DNA of 64,000 nt from Otis tarda (taxonomy: Eukaryota > Chordata > Aves > Otidiformes > Otididae), in the NCBI GenBank assembly GCA_026413225.1, contig CM048591.1:36735803-36799802 (forward strand), written 5' to 3'. Shown piece by piece: positions 25,201-37,000 of this stretch. Each line of letters begins with the position of its first letter. Positions within the stretch are counted from its first letter, which is position 1. Position numbers and translations under genes: made by a program. The notes beneath the pieces were generated by a model. The model had not been told where the DNA came from and ran no database searches. It saw nothing but the letters and a program-made list of their open reading frames with translations.

Positions 25201-28200
25201 AAAGTCTCCAGACTTCAGAATTGCATATTCCTCTCTTTGTACACCTTCAAGCAGGACAAATTTAACAACGTCTGTAGTTCTTCTGAAATACAGCATGGTG
25301 AACATTTGCCAACATAGCTGGTTTTGTGCAGCCTCTAAGAAGTATTATCTGACTTCTTTTTATTTACATACACTTTTAATTTTTAAATATATTGATGTAT
25401 ATGTTGTCCCCTTGCTGTTATTAAAGGTGGCCAAGTTTTAGCCTTCCTTTTCTCAGCACAATTAGCAAATCAGCCTTGCAAAACCAAGAGACTCTAGTGG
25501 TGAAAACCACTATAATCACTGCTTTGCAGTCAATAAATTACTGAGAGGTGCTAAAATACACCGAGAATAGTATCCATTTAATTGCACTAATGGTTGCATA
25601 TATAAAGTATCAGCCTTTAGGTATGTCAGTAATAGCCCGAAATTGAATCAACAATGCTAAAGACTCAAGGCAAAAAAAAAAATGCTACTGCTACTGGAGT
25701 AACATTAACTCCAGAGTAACTTGAAAGCTTTTGAGATAATAAAAGCAGATAAATTGTAACACAAAACCAGGCTTTTATCAAAACAAAACATGGTACAATG
25801 GCAGTGATGGTGCTCATGTTCCAAACGTGTACTTAAAACAATGCAACCGTCTTGCATACTTTGGTGGCATAGCTCTGTATTCACACACATGCTTTCACAA
25901 GTAGACCAAGTGTGAAATTTCTATTGAATAAGACTCCAATCTCCCTATGAACGATGAAACATCGCTTTAAAATATCTTTTATTGGCGGCGAGAGAAGAAA
26001 GGCTACTATATAGACAGAGTTACAGTTACTGGGTCTGTGAATTCAACATTAAGAAGCTCTGAAAAATAATTATTCAGGAGTTCAAACCACCTACAAAGTC
26101 TGACCTTTTGCAGATTCCAGTTTTTCTTCTATGCATGCAGGTAATTTGTGTTCTTCCTTAAACAAGCACACATGAGATCACACATTGTAACACTGACCGT
26201 GCACATGCAGTGTTAATACAGCCACCAAGGAGGGAAGCACCATTTTGTTAATAACCTTTCCTTTAGAACGCAAATACTGTCATTAAATATATTGTGGCAA
26301 CACTTGAGATGAGTACAGATCTTAAAATATCACACACAAGCTATTCACGTTTCTTAAGACAACAAAATTGGCAATAAAATAATGTCAAACTATGTCTTGT
26401 TGGTAAAAATAGCTCATTTTCCAAAGGCAGTTCTGTGTAAATGTAGAAAAACTGTAACTGTCTTGTATATACCATAAGCTATTTACCTAAAACGGTACTG
26501 TCAGTGAAACAGATGTCATTGCACAATATCCCTGTGCCACCCACATTCTGTTCTCCTAGTTGCCAAACAGAACTGTTTTGAATTATTTACTGAGCAATCA
26601 GATTCAAGTATTTCTGCAACGATCTCCATGCTACATTAAAAAAAAAAACCTGAAATGTAATTTTACATTACACTTTACCATGATCTAATATATTCAACAT
26701 ACCTTCACCAGCACAGACCATGAAAAAAAAGACTGAAAAAAGTCTTAGTTTTAAGAACTCTGTATATCAGTTTCTTCCATTTTCCTCTTCCTGTCCATTA
26801 TACTCAATTTCAAGCTTCTGTTTTTAAACATCTTCACTCAGCTGAGGAAGATGCAGAATTAAAATAAAATGTTCCTCCTCAGTCCTAAAAATCACCTGTT
26901 CTTTGCAGGACAACTACATACAATGTAAAAATCACGCCACAGAATAAGTTAGGCTGGAGGGGACTTTTGGAGGTATCTGGTGGTGGGATCACACTAGGTA
27001 TTGCAGGGCCCATTCAGGGCAGCCCACAGGGCTCAGTGTCACTTGTCAAGGACCCACCTTGGTCTGTATATGCCATATGCCACCCTACATTGTAGAACTT
27101 AGCCATATGTGTTTTATTCCGTTGGTTTTTTTTTTTCATGCTATCTTGCTTTTTCATCTTTCCTCGTTTTTTTCCATCCTTGTCACAGTGATCTCTGGAG
27201 TTCATCAGTATTAGACTGCCATTAGGCTTCCCTGAAGGTGAGATGGGGCATGAGACTATCCACAGTTCAAACAGGACCTTGCCAATGCACCCCATGAACT
27301 CTAAATGCAGAACGCTTGTAGTCTGTTGTCATCAGTGTCACAAAATTGTTGCCAAAACTCAAGTTACCCGATTTCCTCAACCTGTACCCTTTAAGAACCC
27401 AGACTGCATTTGTTTGAAAGCTTGTGAAGGAAAAAAGAACAATGAAATTCATAGAGTACTCTCTCTGCATTCACATTTGTACAAGTAACTGACATAGTAA
27501 AGAAAATAAAATCAGAAAAAAAAAATAGTTAAGTTTGAATATTCACAATTTCCTAGTACCAAAAAGTGCTTTAATTCTTAAAAATGAGGAAGAGAGAAAG
27601 GAATCTCAAAGATATCTAGAGACACATATCCATTCTACCACCTCAATGAATTGAGCAAATGACAGCTAAGCAGAAAAATCATTTTGTATCTAAGACCTTT
27701 TTCTCATGGGAAATACTGTCTTTGAGGATGTAAAGCTTTCTTCAACATTACAAGATGACTGATAATTAAAGTACTGAAATGAACATAAAAGTACATTTTA
27801 GTATCTCAAGAGGTTTTTCATCTGATCAGATTTTTACTTTTCGATACTTGTTTGCTAATAAGCCACCTAACCCTCCAACTATCGAGCTTTATGGTGCCTT
27901 ATTTAGACCTCTCAACATTGTTGAGCTGCTTTCAGATTACAACACAAGGTCTTAGAGATAAATATGGCAGGCACGTTTTCTTAGCAGAACACTTGCCAGT
28001 TTGGCAACAGCAGGATCAACAACAGATAGGCAGAAAGCGTATTAGTTAGAGGAAAGAAGAGAATTTTCTACACGCTCCTGAAATAAAGTTCTTTCAGGAT
28101 ACTCTAAGCCACCAATTCCAGAGTGCTGCCTAGCAATTCTCTGCCCCAATGGGGGAAAAAAAGAATGAAAAAGTTTTCATTAGAAAAAACGGAGATTGCA

Positions 28201-30739
28201 AAGTCTGCATTTGATATACTAATTTGATTATATACAATTTTATTTTGCATTGACATAGCACACTCTTGAGGACTGCAAGCTATGTAGGCTAACAGCTAAC
28301 AATGTAGAAATGAAGCATCCATTGTCACCAAAAGCCACTTCTGCAATACTTATAATCCCAACAGGTTAGGAAATAAGCATCCACATGCATCGCCTTCACT
28401 ACTAGGCACCAGGTCTTGGTCCACAAAAACACTTTATCCTTTGCTTTAAGGAGTAACTTTAAAGCTGAAAATCCTAGGCATTTCTGTCAGGCTTGGGACT
28501 ACATGTCATGGTTGGTTTTTTTTCTAATTTTAATTTACAAAGCAACAAAACCAATTATCTAATAATGGTAATGAACACATAACTTCAATAACTTCTTTTC
28601 AAAGAACATTATCTGTGACATCCTTGCTATCAGAAAACCAGTTCATTCATCTGGCTAAATGCTCTTCAACTGAACAGGAAAACAATTCATAATGAGTTAT
28701 AATTTCAAAGTGTTAGCTGAACATACAAAAATCTGTCTTTACAGCATGGGTCATAGAAGAACTACATGGTCTGATACCTTCAGAACCTATTTTCCCCAGG
28801 AAGCAGAAAATACGCATCAGCTAAACTGCAACAAAATTAGAGCATCTCTTTCATCCCCCTCTACCCCTCAATGATTTATGAATACATAATTTTATCATTC
28901 TAATAAACTTCAAGTTAATTAATGAAAAATACATGAAAAAACATACGATACAAAGCTTGAGTTTTAAGAAAAAGTAGCCAGTTTTCTGGGGTTTTTTATG
29001 CCTATCTGAATTCTATGCACTTGTAATATGAATAAACTCTAAGAAAACATAATTAATGTATCAAACAATAAATTAGTGCTCCTAAAGGTATCTTTTTAAC
29101 AAGAAGTCCATTTAGAGCACTTCAAACAGTTATTGTATTCAATGTGGCTCCACCTATAGCCTGGACAACCCAATGCATTTGCCTTTCATATTGACTACTG
29201 TTTAAGATCAGTTATAGATTCACACCTCCTTCAAATCCAGGCGAAGGTGCATTAAACAGTTGCTTCATATACCATAGTCTCTTCCTATCATTATACACAT
29301 TTAGCACAAACTGTGAAAGTACTTACAATGCACTGTGAAATATTACATTATTTAGAAACCAACCAATGTAGTTAAAGAAGCTCTTCATTCATTGGGGCAA
29401 ATACTTTGTTGGTGCTGACCCTTTTTTTTTTATTTTCTTACAAAACCCTAATTATGCATTTTGAGAAAAATGAAGATAAGCGTGCTGATTTGGGAAAAGG
29501 AAGGGAACAAAAAGGAAAATACAAAATTACAAGTAAGTGTAGAGGGGTTAAACTTGATTAGAAAATTTTAAAACTTGATAATTTCCTGCTTTTACTTTTG
29601 GTGGACTTTTTTGTGGCTTGTTCTAAAACTGAAAGCACTTCTCCATACTGCTAAAGTATCAATCTCTCTCTTCAAAGTTAGGCACACAGGCAGAATCATC
29701 AGTTTTTCTGTGAGTCACAGGCAAGTAGCCCCTCTCTACAGTTATACACGCTTCGTCTCTCCTCCTGTTTATACGCCTGTACACTTACACACTCAGATTG
29801 CGTCTTTTCTGAATCACTCATACAGGGCTGTTAAAGGAAAGAAATAAAACAGTGAACAGTTCCTTGATCCTCTGAACAATTACTTGATAATAAAACCTTA
29901 CCTGATGAATAATAACCCTATTGTCATATAAGACCAGACATTTCCATTTCAGTGTGAAATATCCAAGTAATGTACTGCTACAGACATAAGCATTTATGGG
30001 TTCAGCATCACAAGTCCCTTAAATATAGCCTGTTTTAAGAAGAGAACTGTTTAAAAGACAATAATAATTTCTAAAGACCCACTGAGCCCTCTGTGTACAA
30101 ATTCCCTTCTCTACTTGTGGCCAGGTATTAGACCAAAAATCAGTTTACTTAGTTGCAAATACCGTGAACGGGAAACCATCCCACTTAAACAGAGGATTCG
30201 CCACTGTGACAGAGAATTTTTTTTCCTGAGATTTTTTTTTTAATGTAATTGCCACTAATTACAACTGGAAGTTAATACCGTGTATCAGCATCAGTAGATG
30301 AAAAACATGCACAAAAATACCTTTGTCTACTGTTCTGAGTGATTTGCTTTTTTTTGAGGAACAAAATGCATTAAAAGTCTTTAAAAAGTCAAATTTTGTC
30401 ACAAGATCCTCCTCAGATACTGTTACTGCTTAATCCAAAAGCTTAGGGAAAAAAATAGTAGCTATATCTCAGACCTCATCAATGTGCCAGAATGCTGAGT
30501 AAAGGTGCATGTCTTTTTGCTGGCATTTTTTCTTGCTTTATGTGTGCCTAGGATCATTCTGGAGCTAAAAGCTATTGATTTACTAGAAGGCTGCCTCACT
30601 TTCTATCCTTTCAATCCTATTGCACAAATTAAACAAACAGACCTTTCAGCAAAACATGGAACTTTTTTATCTTGCTTACTGTACTATGTTAGGATCCTTA
30701 GGACATAGAAGGGCTTAGCACTTACAATGACATTATTAC
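22247..30739. other. Intronic, non-coding stretch next to the coding exon
   Basis: AT-rich unique sequence with one short CR1 remnant at 26938-27000 and only small homopolymer runs. I see no exon, RNA gene or mobile element. Confidence 0.7.
26938..27000 (-). mobile_element. Short, old CR1 3' remnant
   Basis: CAGAATAAGTTAGGCTGGAG followed by GGACTTTTGGAGGTATCTGG parallels the reverse-complemented 3' UTR of older CR1 subfamilies. Only about 60 bases are recognisable. Confidence 0.5.
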
Positions 30740-30766
30740 TTATACGTAAATTAAAAATTGACCAAC

Positions 30767-31702
30767 CTTTGCTTCAGCATCTGCTGTTGTTACCTTCTCA
30801 ACTTTGTTCCTGTTTAAAAATTTCTTCACCCATTCTTCTACTTGAACATTGAACTTCATGAAAGTCACATAGCAAAAATATGCTGTCAGGAGTGTTAAGC
30901 TTTCCCACCACACGATCAAGTTATCCAGAAAAAAGATGATTAGCAAGATTAAGTCAACAATGTAAAAGGACACATCTCGAAAGAGGGGCCACCAAGTAAG
31001 GTTCAAGATCTCCCTAGAAAATAAAGCACACATTCCAATAACAAACAAGATATTGAACACAGCAGATCCCACTATTGTACCAATGCCGACATTGCTGTGG
31101 GATATAAACACTCCTATTAAGGAAGTGAAGAGTTCTGGGGCTGACCCACCAGCAGCCATGAAGGTTGCCCCTGCCACATCGTCAGATATGGACAGTTTTT
31201 CAGTGATGACAGTCAAGGAAGGAACAAAGAACTCATCGCAGACTATGGCTAAGGCTATGAACATGTAAATCATTCCAATTACATGGAGGATCACTGCTCC
31301 CTTTCTTCTGTCCTCAAGTGAAAAAAGGTCCTCGGGGTACTCTCCCTTGGCATGATCATCTGTTGCATTGTCATGCTCAGCTTCGTATTTCATAGAAGCA
31401 TGTTCGTCTGGAGTGTCATTTTCGTTCTGTCCCATGAAATCCAACAGAGTCCTTTGGTGCCCACGCACCAGCTTTTGGCTATCTAGACTGCTGGCCAACG
31501 CCATGCTATGTGGTTCCATCTTGAAAAAGGCACTAACTGAAAGAGAGAAAGTACTAATGGCCACTACACTGACAAGAAGCCCTATAATTCGTATCAGTCT
31601 CAGTTTTTTCCTAACGTTCTGGTGCCATCTGCAACCGAACAGCGGTTCCTCCAAACACCATTCCTCCAGGAAACCAGCAACAGTTTTTTTCTGAAGAGCC
31701 AT
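30767..31702 (-). CDS. SLC24A2: SLC24A2 (NCKX2) first coding exon, N-terminal half
   Basis: This exon encodes residues 1-312 of a K+-dependent Na+/Ca2+ exchanger of the plasma membrane, which extrudes Ca2+ with K+ in exchange for Na+, mainly in neurons and cone photoreceptors (family knowledge). The N-terminal LEEWCLEE block and the RTLLD motif match NCKX2 rather than NCKX1, 3 or 4. Visible parts are a hydrophobic signal-anchor segment at about 36-60, a variable extracellular loop at 60-134 with an N-glycosylation sequon at N112, and membrane segments near 135-158, 176-200, 207-229, 243-260 and 264-282. The alpha-1 repeat core [17 protein letters not shown] is at 178-194, with the ion-binding glutamate at E190. 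The start is the first in-frame ATG after an upstream stop, with A at -3 and G at +4. The exon ends in AAG followed by GTTGGT, phase 0. The frame is intact. The loop and alpha-2 exons are not in the window. Confidence 0.95.
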
Positions 31703-31844
31703 TTTGTGTTCCGTGTGAGATGCTGAGGCAGTCAGATGGATTGTTCCTTCATACTTTTCTCCCGCTTTGAAATTAGAAGTGCTTGAAAAGTCTTCCCACA
31801 ATCAAGTACTTTTACTCTTCATAGGAAGTATTTTCTTCATTCAT
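31703..31844 (-). other. SLC24A2: SLC24A2 exon 2, 5' UTR part with splice acceptor and two uORFs
   Basis: On the minus strand a pyrimidine-rich tract ending in TTTTTAAG gives a 3' splice site after position 31845. A branch-point-like CACTAAT lies about 30 bases upstream. The predicted exon begins with two overlapping small upstream frames. One starts at 31844 (10 codons, stop at 31814-31812). The other starts at 31840 (12 codons, stop at 31804-31802) and is in the same frame as NCKX2, about 100 bases before the true start. No other ATG precedes 31702. The acceptor is inferred from sequence only. Confidence 0.6.
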
Positions 31845-33698
31845 CTTAAAAAGACAAACAGGTATTTTTAATATTAGTGCCACATGATGTGATTAGAAGC
31901 TTCTAAAAAGCATTTTGCAGACTGGGCTACATTTAGAATTTAAAGCAGAATATTAGCAACTGTAACATAAAACTCTGTCACATCCCATCACACACAGCTA
32001 TATGTTTGTTTCAGCAGTAACTCTGTGAATGACAAGTCTATCAATACTCAGATTATTTTATACTTCTCATATGCCTCTGAGCCACTGCTCTCCTCAGCTG
32101 CTGACAAAAAAAAAAATTCTAGCGAAAGTTCTCCAAAAGTTGTGTAAAAATGAAAAAAACCCTACTATTTTAATAGATAGATACACAAAAGATTATTACC
32201 TTTTATAATTACTTTCCACCATGGTCATGTAACATCCAAATCCCAAATGCAGGGGCAATAATGTATGAAAAACCAATCAAAGTTCTAAAAGGCATCTCAT
32301 CAGACCTTTAGACGGCTGATGCAGTATTAATTGAAATGTTATGGATGCACAGAGCAACAGTCATTGATATGTACGTAAAACACCGCGCCGTTGGAACAGA
32401 ATCGAAATGAAGATCTAACACATCCAAAGTTTCTCTAATTCTCCTGTAAAATCAACTCCAGTTTACCCAGAAAACTCAGCTTGCTTTTGATCAGACCCAG
32501 GACACCAGCTTGGACGAGCAAAGACACAATTTTTATTCACCTCTGGTTTTGTTTTGGTTTATGTCACATATTCAGCTATCAATGTAGGAAGTTACTAAGA
32601 ATATCTATGTGGTAAGTATCTTTTAAAAGTGGTCCTCTTACGGATCCTTAAGAAAATATTTTGAATTTACACAAGAGTTGATCCTGAAACAAATGAAGTG
32701 GTGAGAAATAAAATAATCTGAGAAGGACTATTCATGTATGCCAGAGCCGAGCGTGTTACACCAACAGTACTTTTAAAACAGAAAAAAAAATTACTATATA
32801 ATAACAGGTGCTTTGATAACTGAATTTAAAGAATACATGCAATGTAGAAATTAGTTACGTACACATTATGCACAGGAAGTTGCATTTTGCATAACACAAA
32901 ATATACTTTCCAAATAAAATTGCTTATTAGTACTTCCTATTACAGTCAGAAAATACTTTGTTACACCACTTCTCCAAGTCATTTGCAGTAATAACTGAAT
33001 ACCGAACAACCTATTAACCAGCAAAATACTGATTTTGCATTCTCAAATGCAGAATTACAACTATCACATGCAGTTATTGACACAGAAGTTACTAAGTCGC
33101 ATGCAGCTTCTCCCGATTTTAGCGAACAGCTTCCACGCTCAGAAGATGCCAGAGAGCCGTACCCCACCCGCAAGACACAGCGCGGCGGCAGCGATGTTTT
33201 ATTTCCCACCCCGCAGCTCCCGCTCACCGCACCGCCATAAAGGCACCAGGCAGGGCAGGCACCCGACCGCCACCGCCCGCAGCGATCACCTCCCAGCGCT
33301 ACCGGCCACAGGAAGGGAAAGAGCTCCCGGGCTCCTCTCTGCCCCCCAAACCCGCACGGCACCGCCCGCCGCGGCCCCCGGCGCGGCGCAGCACCCCCCC
33401 GCCCCGTTCCCCCCCGGGGAGCCGCTGCACAGCCTCGCCCAACTCCGCCCGAGTTCGCACCCCTCCGCTCTGCACCCCACAAACTTTTGTCCTCCCCCGC
33501 CTGCGCAGCGGGTCCAGCACCGCAGGGTCCCCCAGCCCCAACCGCGAAAAGCCGCGGAGCCGCTGACCGGCCGGGTCGGGGCAGGGGGCAGCCCCCGAGC
33601 AGCCGCGTACCACCCAGGGGGGCGGGTGTTTGGGAAGGGGGAGACCCCCCCGCACCGCCGCAGCCCAAACTCCACCCGTGCAAACCGGCGACGCTCAC
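31845..33698 (-). other. SLC24A2: SLC24A2 predicted intron 1
   Basis: This 1.85-kb stretch lies between a strong GTGAGC donor in the CpG island and the acceptor just upstream of the NCKX2 coding exon. Most of it is AT-rich and holds no recognisable repeat. Its first 600 bases (33110-33698) are still part of the CpG island, so regulatory sequence probably continues into the intron. Confidence 0.55.
33617..33641 (+). other. G-quadruplex motif in SLC24A2 CpG island
   Basis: Four G runs (6, 3, 3 and 5 guanines) with loops of 1, 5 and 2 bases fit the G3+N1-7 rule. The G-rich strand is the template strand for SLC24A2, about 60 bases into predicted intron 1. Confidence 0.7.
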
Positions 33699-33830
33699 CC
33701 GGAGCTGAGCTGAGCTGAGCTGAGCTGCGCTGCGCTGCGCTGCGCGCCGGCCCGCGGCCGCTCGGCAGGGACAGGGGCAGGGACTGGGACACGGGCACGG
33801 ACAGCCACTGCCACAGCCCCTCGCCGCGCC
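33699..33830 (-). other. SLC24A2: SLC24A2 predicted non-coding exon 1 (approximate 5' end)
   Basis: A minus-strand CCGG followed by GTGAGC at 33698-33693 is a near-consensus 5' splice site in the CpG island, correctly oriented for the NCKX2 coding exon 2 kb downstream. The upstream end cannot be fixed from sequence. I place it just inside the cluster of GC boxes at about 33830-33900. The exon contains a pentanucleotide repeat that ends three bases before the donor. Confidence 0.5.
33702..33741 (-). repeat. (GAGCT)5(GCGCT)3 pentanucleotide microsatellite
   Basis: Five GAGCT units are followed by three GCGCT units on the plus strand. On the gene strand this is (AGCGC)n(AGCTC)n, ending three bases before the predicted exon-1 donor. 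It would lie in the SLC24A2 5' UTR and is likely to vary in length. Confidence 0.9.
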
Positions 33831-33985
33831 GGCTCCGCCCCACCCCGCACGGCCACGCCACGCCCCCTGTGGGCGGGGCAGGCGGCGCCCCGCCCCTGCC
33901 CGGGGACCCGGAGGCAGCAGCTTCACGTGCTTCTCACCCCGGCACGGCGCAAGTTTGGTCAGTGGCAAAGAAAGGGCGGCAAGGA

Positions 33986-34004
33986 TTTTTTTTTTTTTTT
34001 TTTT
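33986..34004 (+). repeat. Poly(T) tract, 19 T
   Basis: A run of 19 thymines immediately upstream of the SLC24A2 CpG island (poly-A on the gene strand). Confidence 0.95.
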
Positions 34005-37000
34005 CCTTTCCTCTTTATCTGGGGTTGGCTGGTGCAGGTTAACTGAGGTAAAATTCAGCGCTTTTAGCAAAGATAATAAGCCTCGCGGAGTGGGGTAATT
34101 TTAAAAAGGAGAGGTCTTCTGATCAAAATGTCCTTTATTCTGAGTGTTTTCTGAAGGGAAATTGGGAAATGAAAGAAAAGGACATTGTGTTTTGGTCTTG
34201 ATTTTAAGGAAGGTGACATGTCCACTCTAAAGTTATTATCAACATTAATTTACTCACAAACAGAAATTTCTTCAAACTCTGTGTCAGAGTTGTCACAGAG
34301 GACAACAAAGATGCACTGAACACCCTAGAGAATAGCAGAAGTTTGTAGCCAGTAGTATCCCTTTCTGTTTTGGTCTCCATCTTCCAACACAGGTATTTCC
34401 CAAATAAATTGTGCTTCATTAAGTAATTGCTTCAAGATTCAGATACAATGGAACTGTTACAACGCAGCTCTATCATTGCCAGTTCCTGGTGCTACATGCT
34501 GTGGACCCACTACGATGCTGCTTTTTTGAAATGCCGCTTGCGCTCCTACTCTGTTGCCGCTGTTAGAAAAGCCCATGCAGCAACCCGTGGATAAACTGAG
34601 GTAATCTAGTGTAGGCAGGCCAATGCCCCAGGAAGACCCTAATTGGGTCAGGGCAGCTAGGAAAGGCCTCCATGGGGAAATTCTTGAAAAATGGAGAGCC
34701 CAGGCGAGAGCATGGAGATTCTGACATGTTGGATGGGGGTGGGATGAGGCAGTGGTTGAGGTCTGGGAAGAGTTCAGTGAGCAGCTCACTAGCAGCACTC
34801 TTCTTTCAGTGATACCCTTTCCACGTTCTGAAAAAATTTAGTGTAAACAGTGCATGGTCTGTTTGCATCTCCACACTAGCAGTTTGCAGCACCTGGGCCA
34901 TTTGAGTTGCCTTGGCATTGACCAGAAACCCATAAGTTCCTCTAAAGAGTTATGAGGTGGCAAAACCAGATACACCAAAACACAACAGGCATCTTAGAGA
35001 CTACGCAGACACGCAAGAGATGCAAAAGGTTCAGAAGATACTTCCCAGATTTCAACAATTTCTAGTGAGAGTTGTGTCTGACTCACACTACCAAGTGCCC
35101 TTCAAAGGCAGAGTTTGCACAGGTGGTTTACATTTATTTCACATTACACAGGGGGAGGTTCTCATTAGTGACTGACAGCTGATAGAGAGTGCATGTTGAT
35201 TATCCAGACTGGCATTGTTCAGGCTCAGGATGGTGCAGAGAGAGGTGGAGATTGTTTTAACCGTCTTTCTAGAGTCACCACATAGATGAGAATTAGATAA
35301 AATGCAGATTTAGGGTCTGTATTCATGTATGAAAGACAGAGATGACATGACTACATCTCAAAGGTAAGCATGCTTATGCAATTTCTTGTTGTCTTGCAGT
35401 CTGTGAGAAGTGGCCACTTGAAAAAGATACCTAAAAGATCTTTCCACAGCTTCACAGATGGCCAGAGGCCGACTGGGATATGTGTGTAGCATAGTCTATC
35501 GATTCTATCGATTTCTAAAATAAAAGTGGAAACAGGTGAGTTTTGTGAATGACTACAGGGAGAGTATGTAGAAAATCCCCCATGTTATGTTACAATATCC
35601 CCTATAATTACACTACCTACTAGCCAAAAGTCCATGTATTTGAATTTAATATCCATCTGTTTCTCTGTACTTGTAAAGATTTTGCTCCCAACGATAAAGA
35701 TGTATTGCAAGCCAAGGACAATAAAATCTGCAACAAGGCTGATGTAACTCACAGATGGGTATCTCTACCAGTAACTTAGGCATTTTGAATCAACTAACCT
35801 GTTCTCATGTGAATGCGGTATAATAATGATGACAGAAACAAAAAAAAAAGCACAGTTAAATTAGTATAAGGAGGTTAACTAACAATAAAACAAATTCCAT
35901 ATTTTTCTCACAAAACTGAATGTCAGAGCATATCCTGGTTAAATACAGAATAATTAGATTATTTGAATGAAACAGTCTTTGGCTTACATCTGGTTCAATG
36001 CTTCTCCTCTTAAGTGAGGAGAGAAGAGACGTCTGCTAAGGACTTGGATTCTGCATCTACACATTTGTATATATGACTAGGCTTTCATTTTTACATATAG
36101 TGAATATGTAGTTTTTAATAGCTTATAGGTAGTTTACTGCGCCATGTGTGATGAGACATCTGAAATTATAAGCCACTCTTCTTCACCACTTCCTATTTCT
36201 AAGAAGCTCCATGAAGTAGAACTTCTTTTTTTTTTAATGAATATTTCTGTTTTAGCTCTTCTCTTGCTTATAAACCTTCAACTTGGTAAAAGCAAGCACA
36301 GGAGCATCTTTTGCGCAGGAGACGGAAGGAGGAGGGAGCCAAATGAAAATCCTGAATGACAACATCTCTAAGTACTGCAGCAGTACCTTCTAAAGCTGGA
36401 AGATAAAGCTGACGAGGAGGTTACCATGACTACAGAGGCGGCATATTTGAATGAAAATTGATGTTAAGCTTTTAAATGCTAATTGCAGCTGGGAATAGGT
36501 GATGCTTGAAATATCAAAAATTATTTCAACACTTTGCAATGTATAGCAAGTGAAAGAGGTGAAAAAGATGGCAACACAGAGTTAAATTAAAACACGGATA
36601 TAGTCTTTATCATTAACGTATGTTACATCGTTTACTTGTTTCCAGTAATAAGCAAACATATTTCATATTTCATATAAATCACAGTGCCTGAGGGGCAGAA
36701 ACTGTTTATATGACTTGAGTAATACATTACTGAGGAATAGAGCCTATTAAAACATAATATTCAGAAACTACTTTGAATTCTCAGCGATGAGTAAATCTTA
36801 CAAGTGCCTGAAACTAGGAATGTTTTTTATCTCCGCTCCATATACTGGGAGATAAAAGGTGAACATGTATACAATGGTACAGAGTCCTCACTAAAGTCAA
36901 AACTGTAAACTAAAATGGCATCTAGACCGGTATCACTGTGTAAACACTGCAATTTGCTGTCACACCAACATTTAACCAGACTTACGGCTTTAGCTGTAAA

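Larger units (their letters stand above)
1..30766 (-). other. SLC24A2: SLC24A2 intron 2 (proximal part, continues off the left edge)
   Basis: The minus strand after the exon-2 donor carries no recognisable NCKX2 cytosolic-loop or alpha-2 coding sequence in any frame. The stretch is therefore read as the 5' part of a long intron. It contains the CR1 copies, tandem duplication, hairpins and simple repeats listed separately. The remainder is AT-rich unique sequence in which I see no gene. Exon-2 read-through would add eight codons and stop at 30740-30742. Confidence 0.75.
33110..33960 (-). promoter_or_regulatory. SLC24A2: CpG-island promoter of SLC24A2
   Basis: About 850 bases are strongly GC- and CpG-rich in otherwise AT-rich DNA. 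GC boxes (Sp1-type) are at 33832-33841 and 33887-33896 on the minus strand and at 33870-33877 on the plus strand, with a CACGTG E-box at 33924-33929. No TATA box is evident on the minus strand, so initiation is probably dispersed. Position and orientation fit the promoter of the minus-strand exchanger gene. The long open frames across this island (up to 363 codons) are explained by GC richness, which removes stop codons. Confidence 0.85.

Noticed and set aside
31703-31801. N-terminal extension of NCKX2 by 33 codons
   Set aside because: The extended frame begins with TTG, directly after an in-frame TGA, and contains no ATG. The ATG at 31702 has a strong context and aligns with the NCKX2 family N-terminus.
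32979-34070. Very long open frames on both strands across the SLC24A2 CpG island (up to 363 codons)
   Set aside because: High GC and CpG content removes stop codons. The products are low-complexity Arg/Pro/Gly/Ala with no domain, and the frames overlap on opposite strands.
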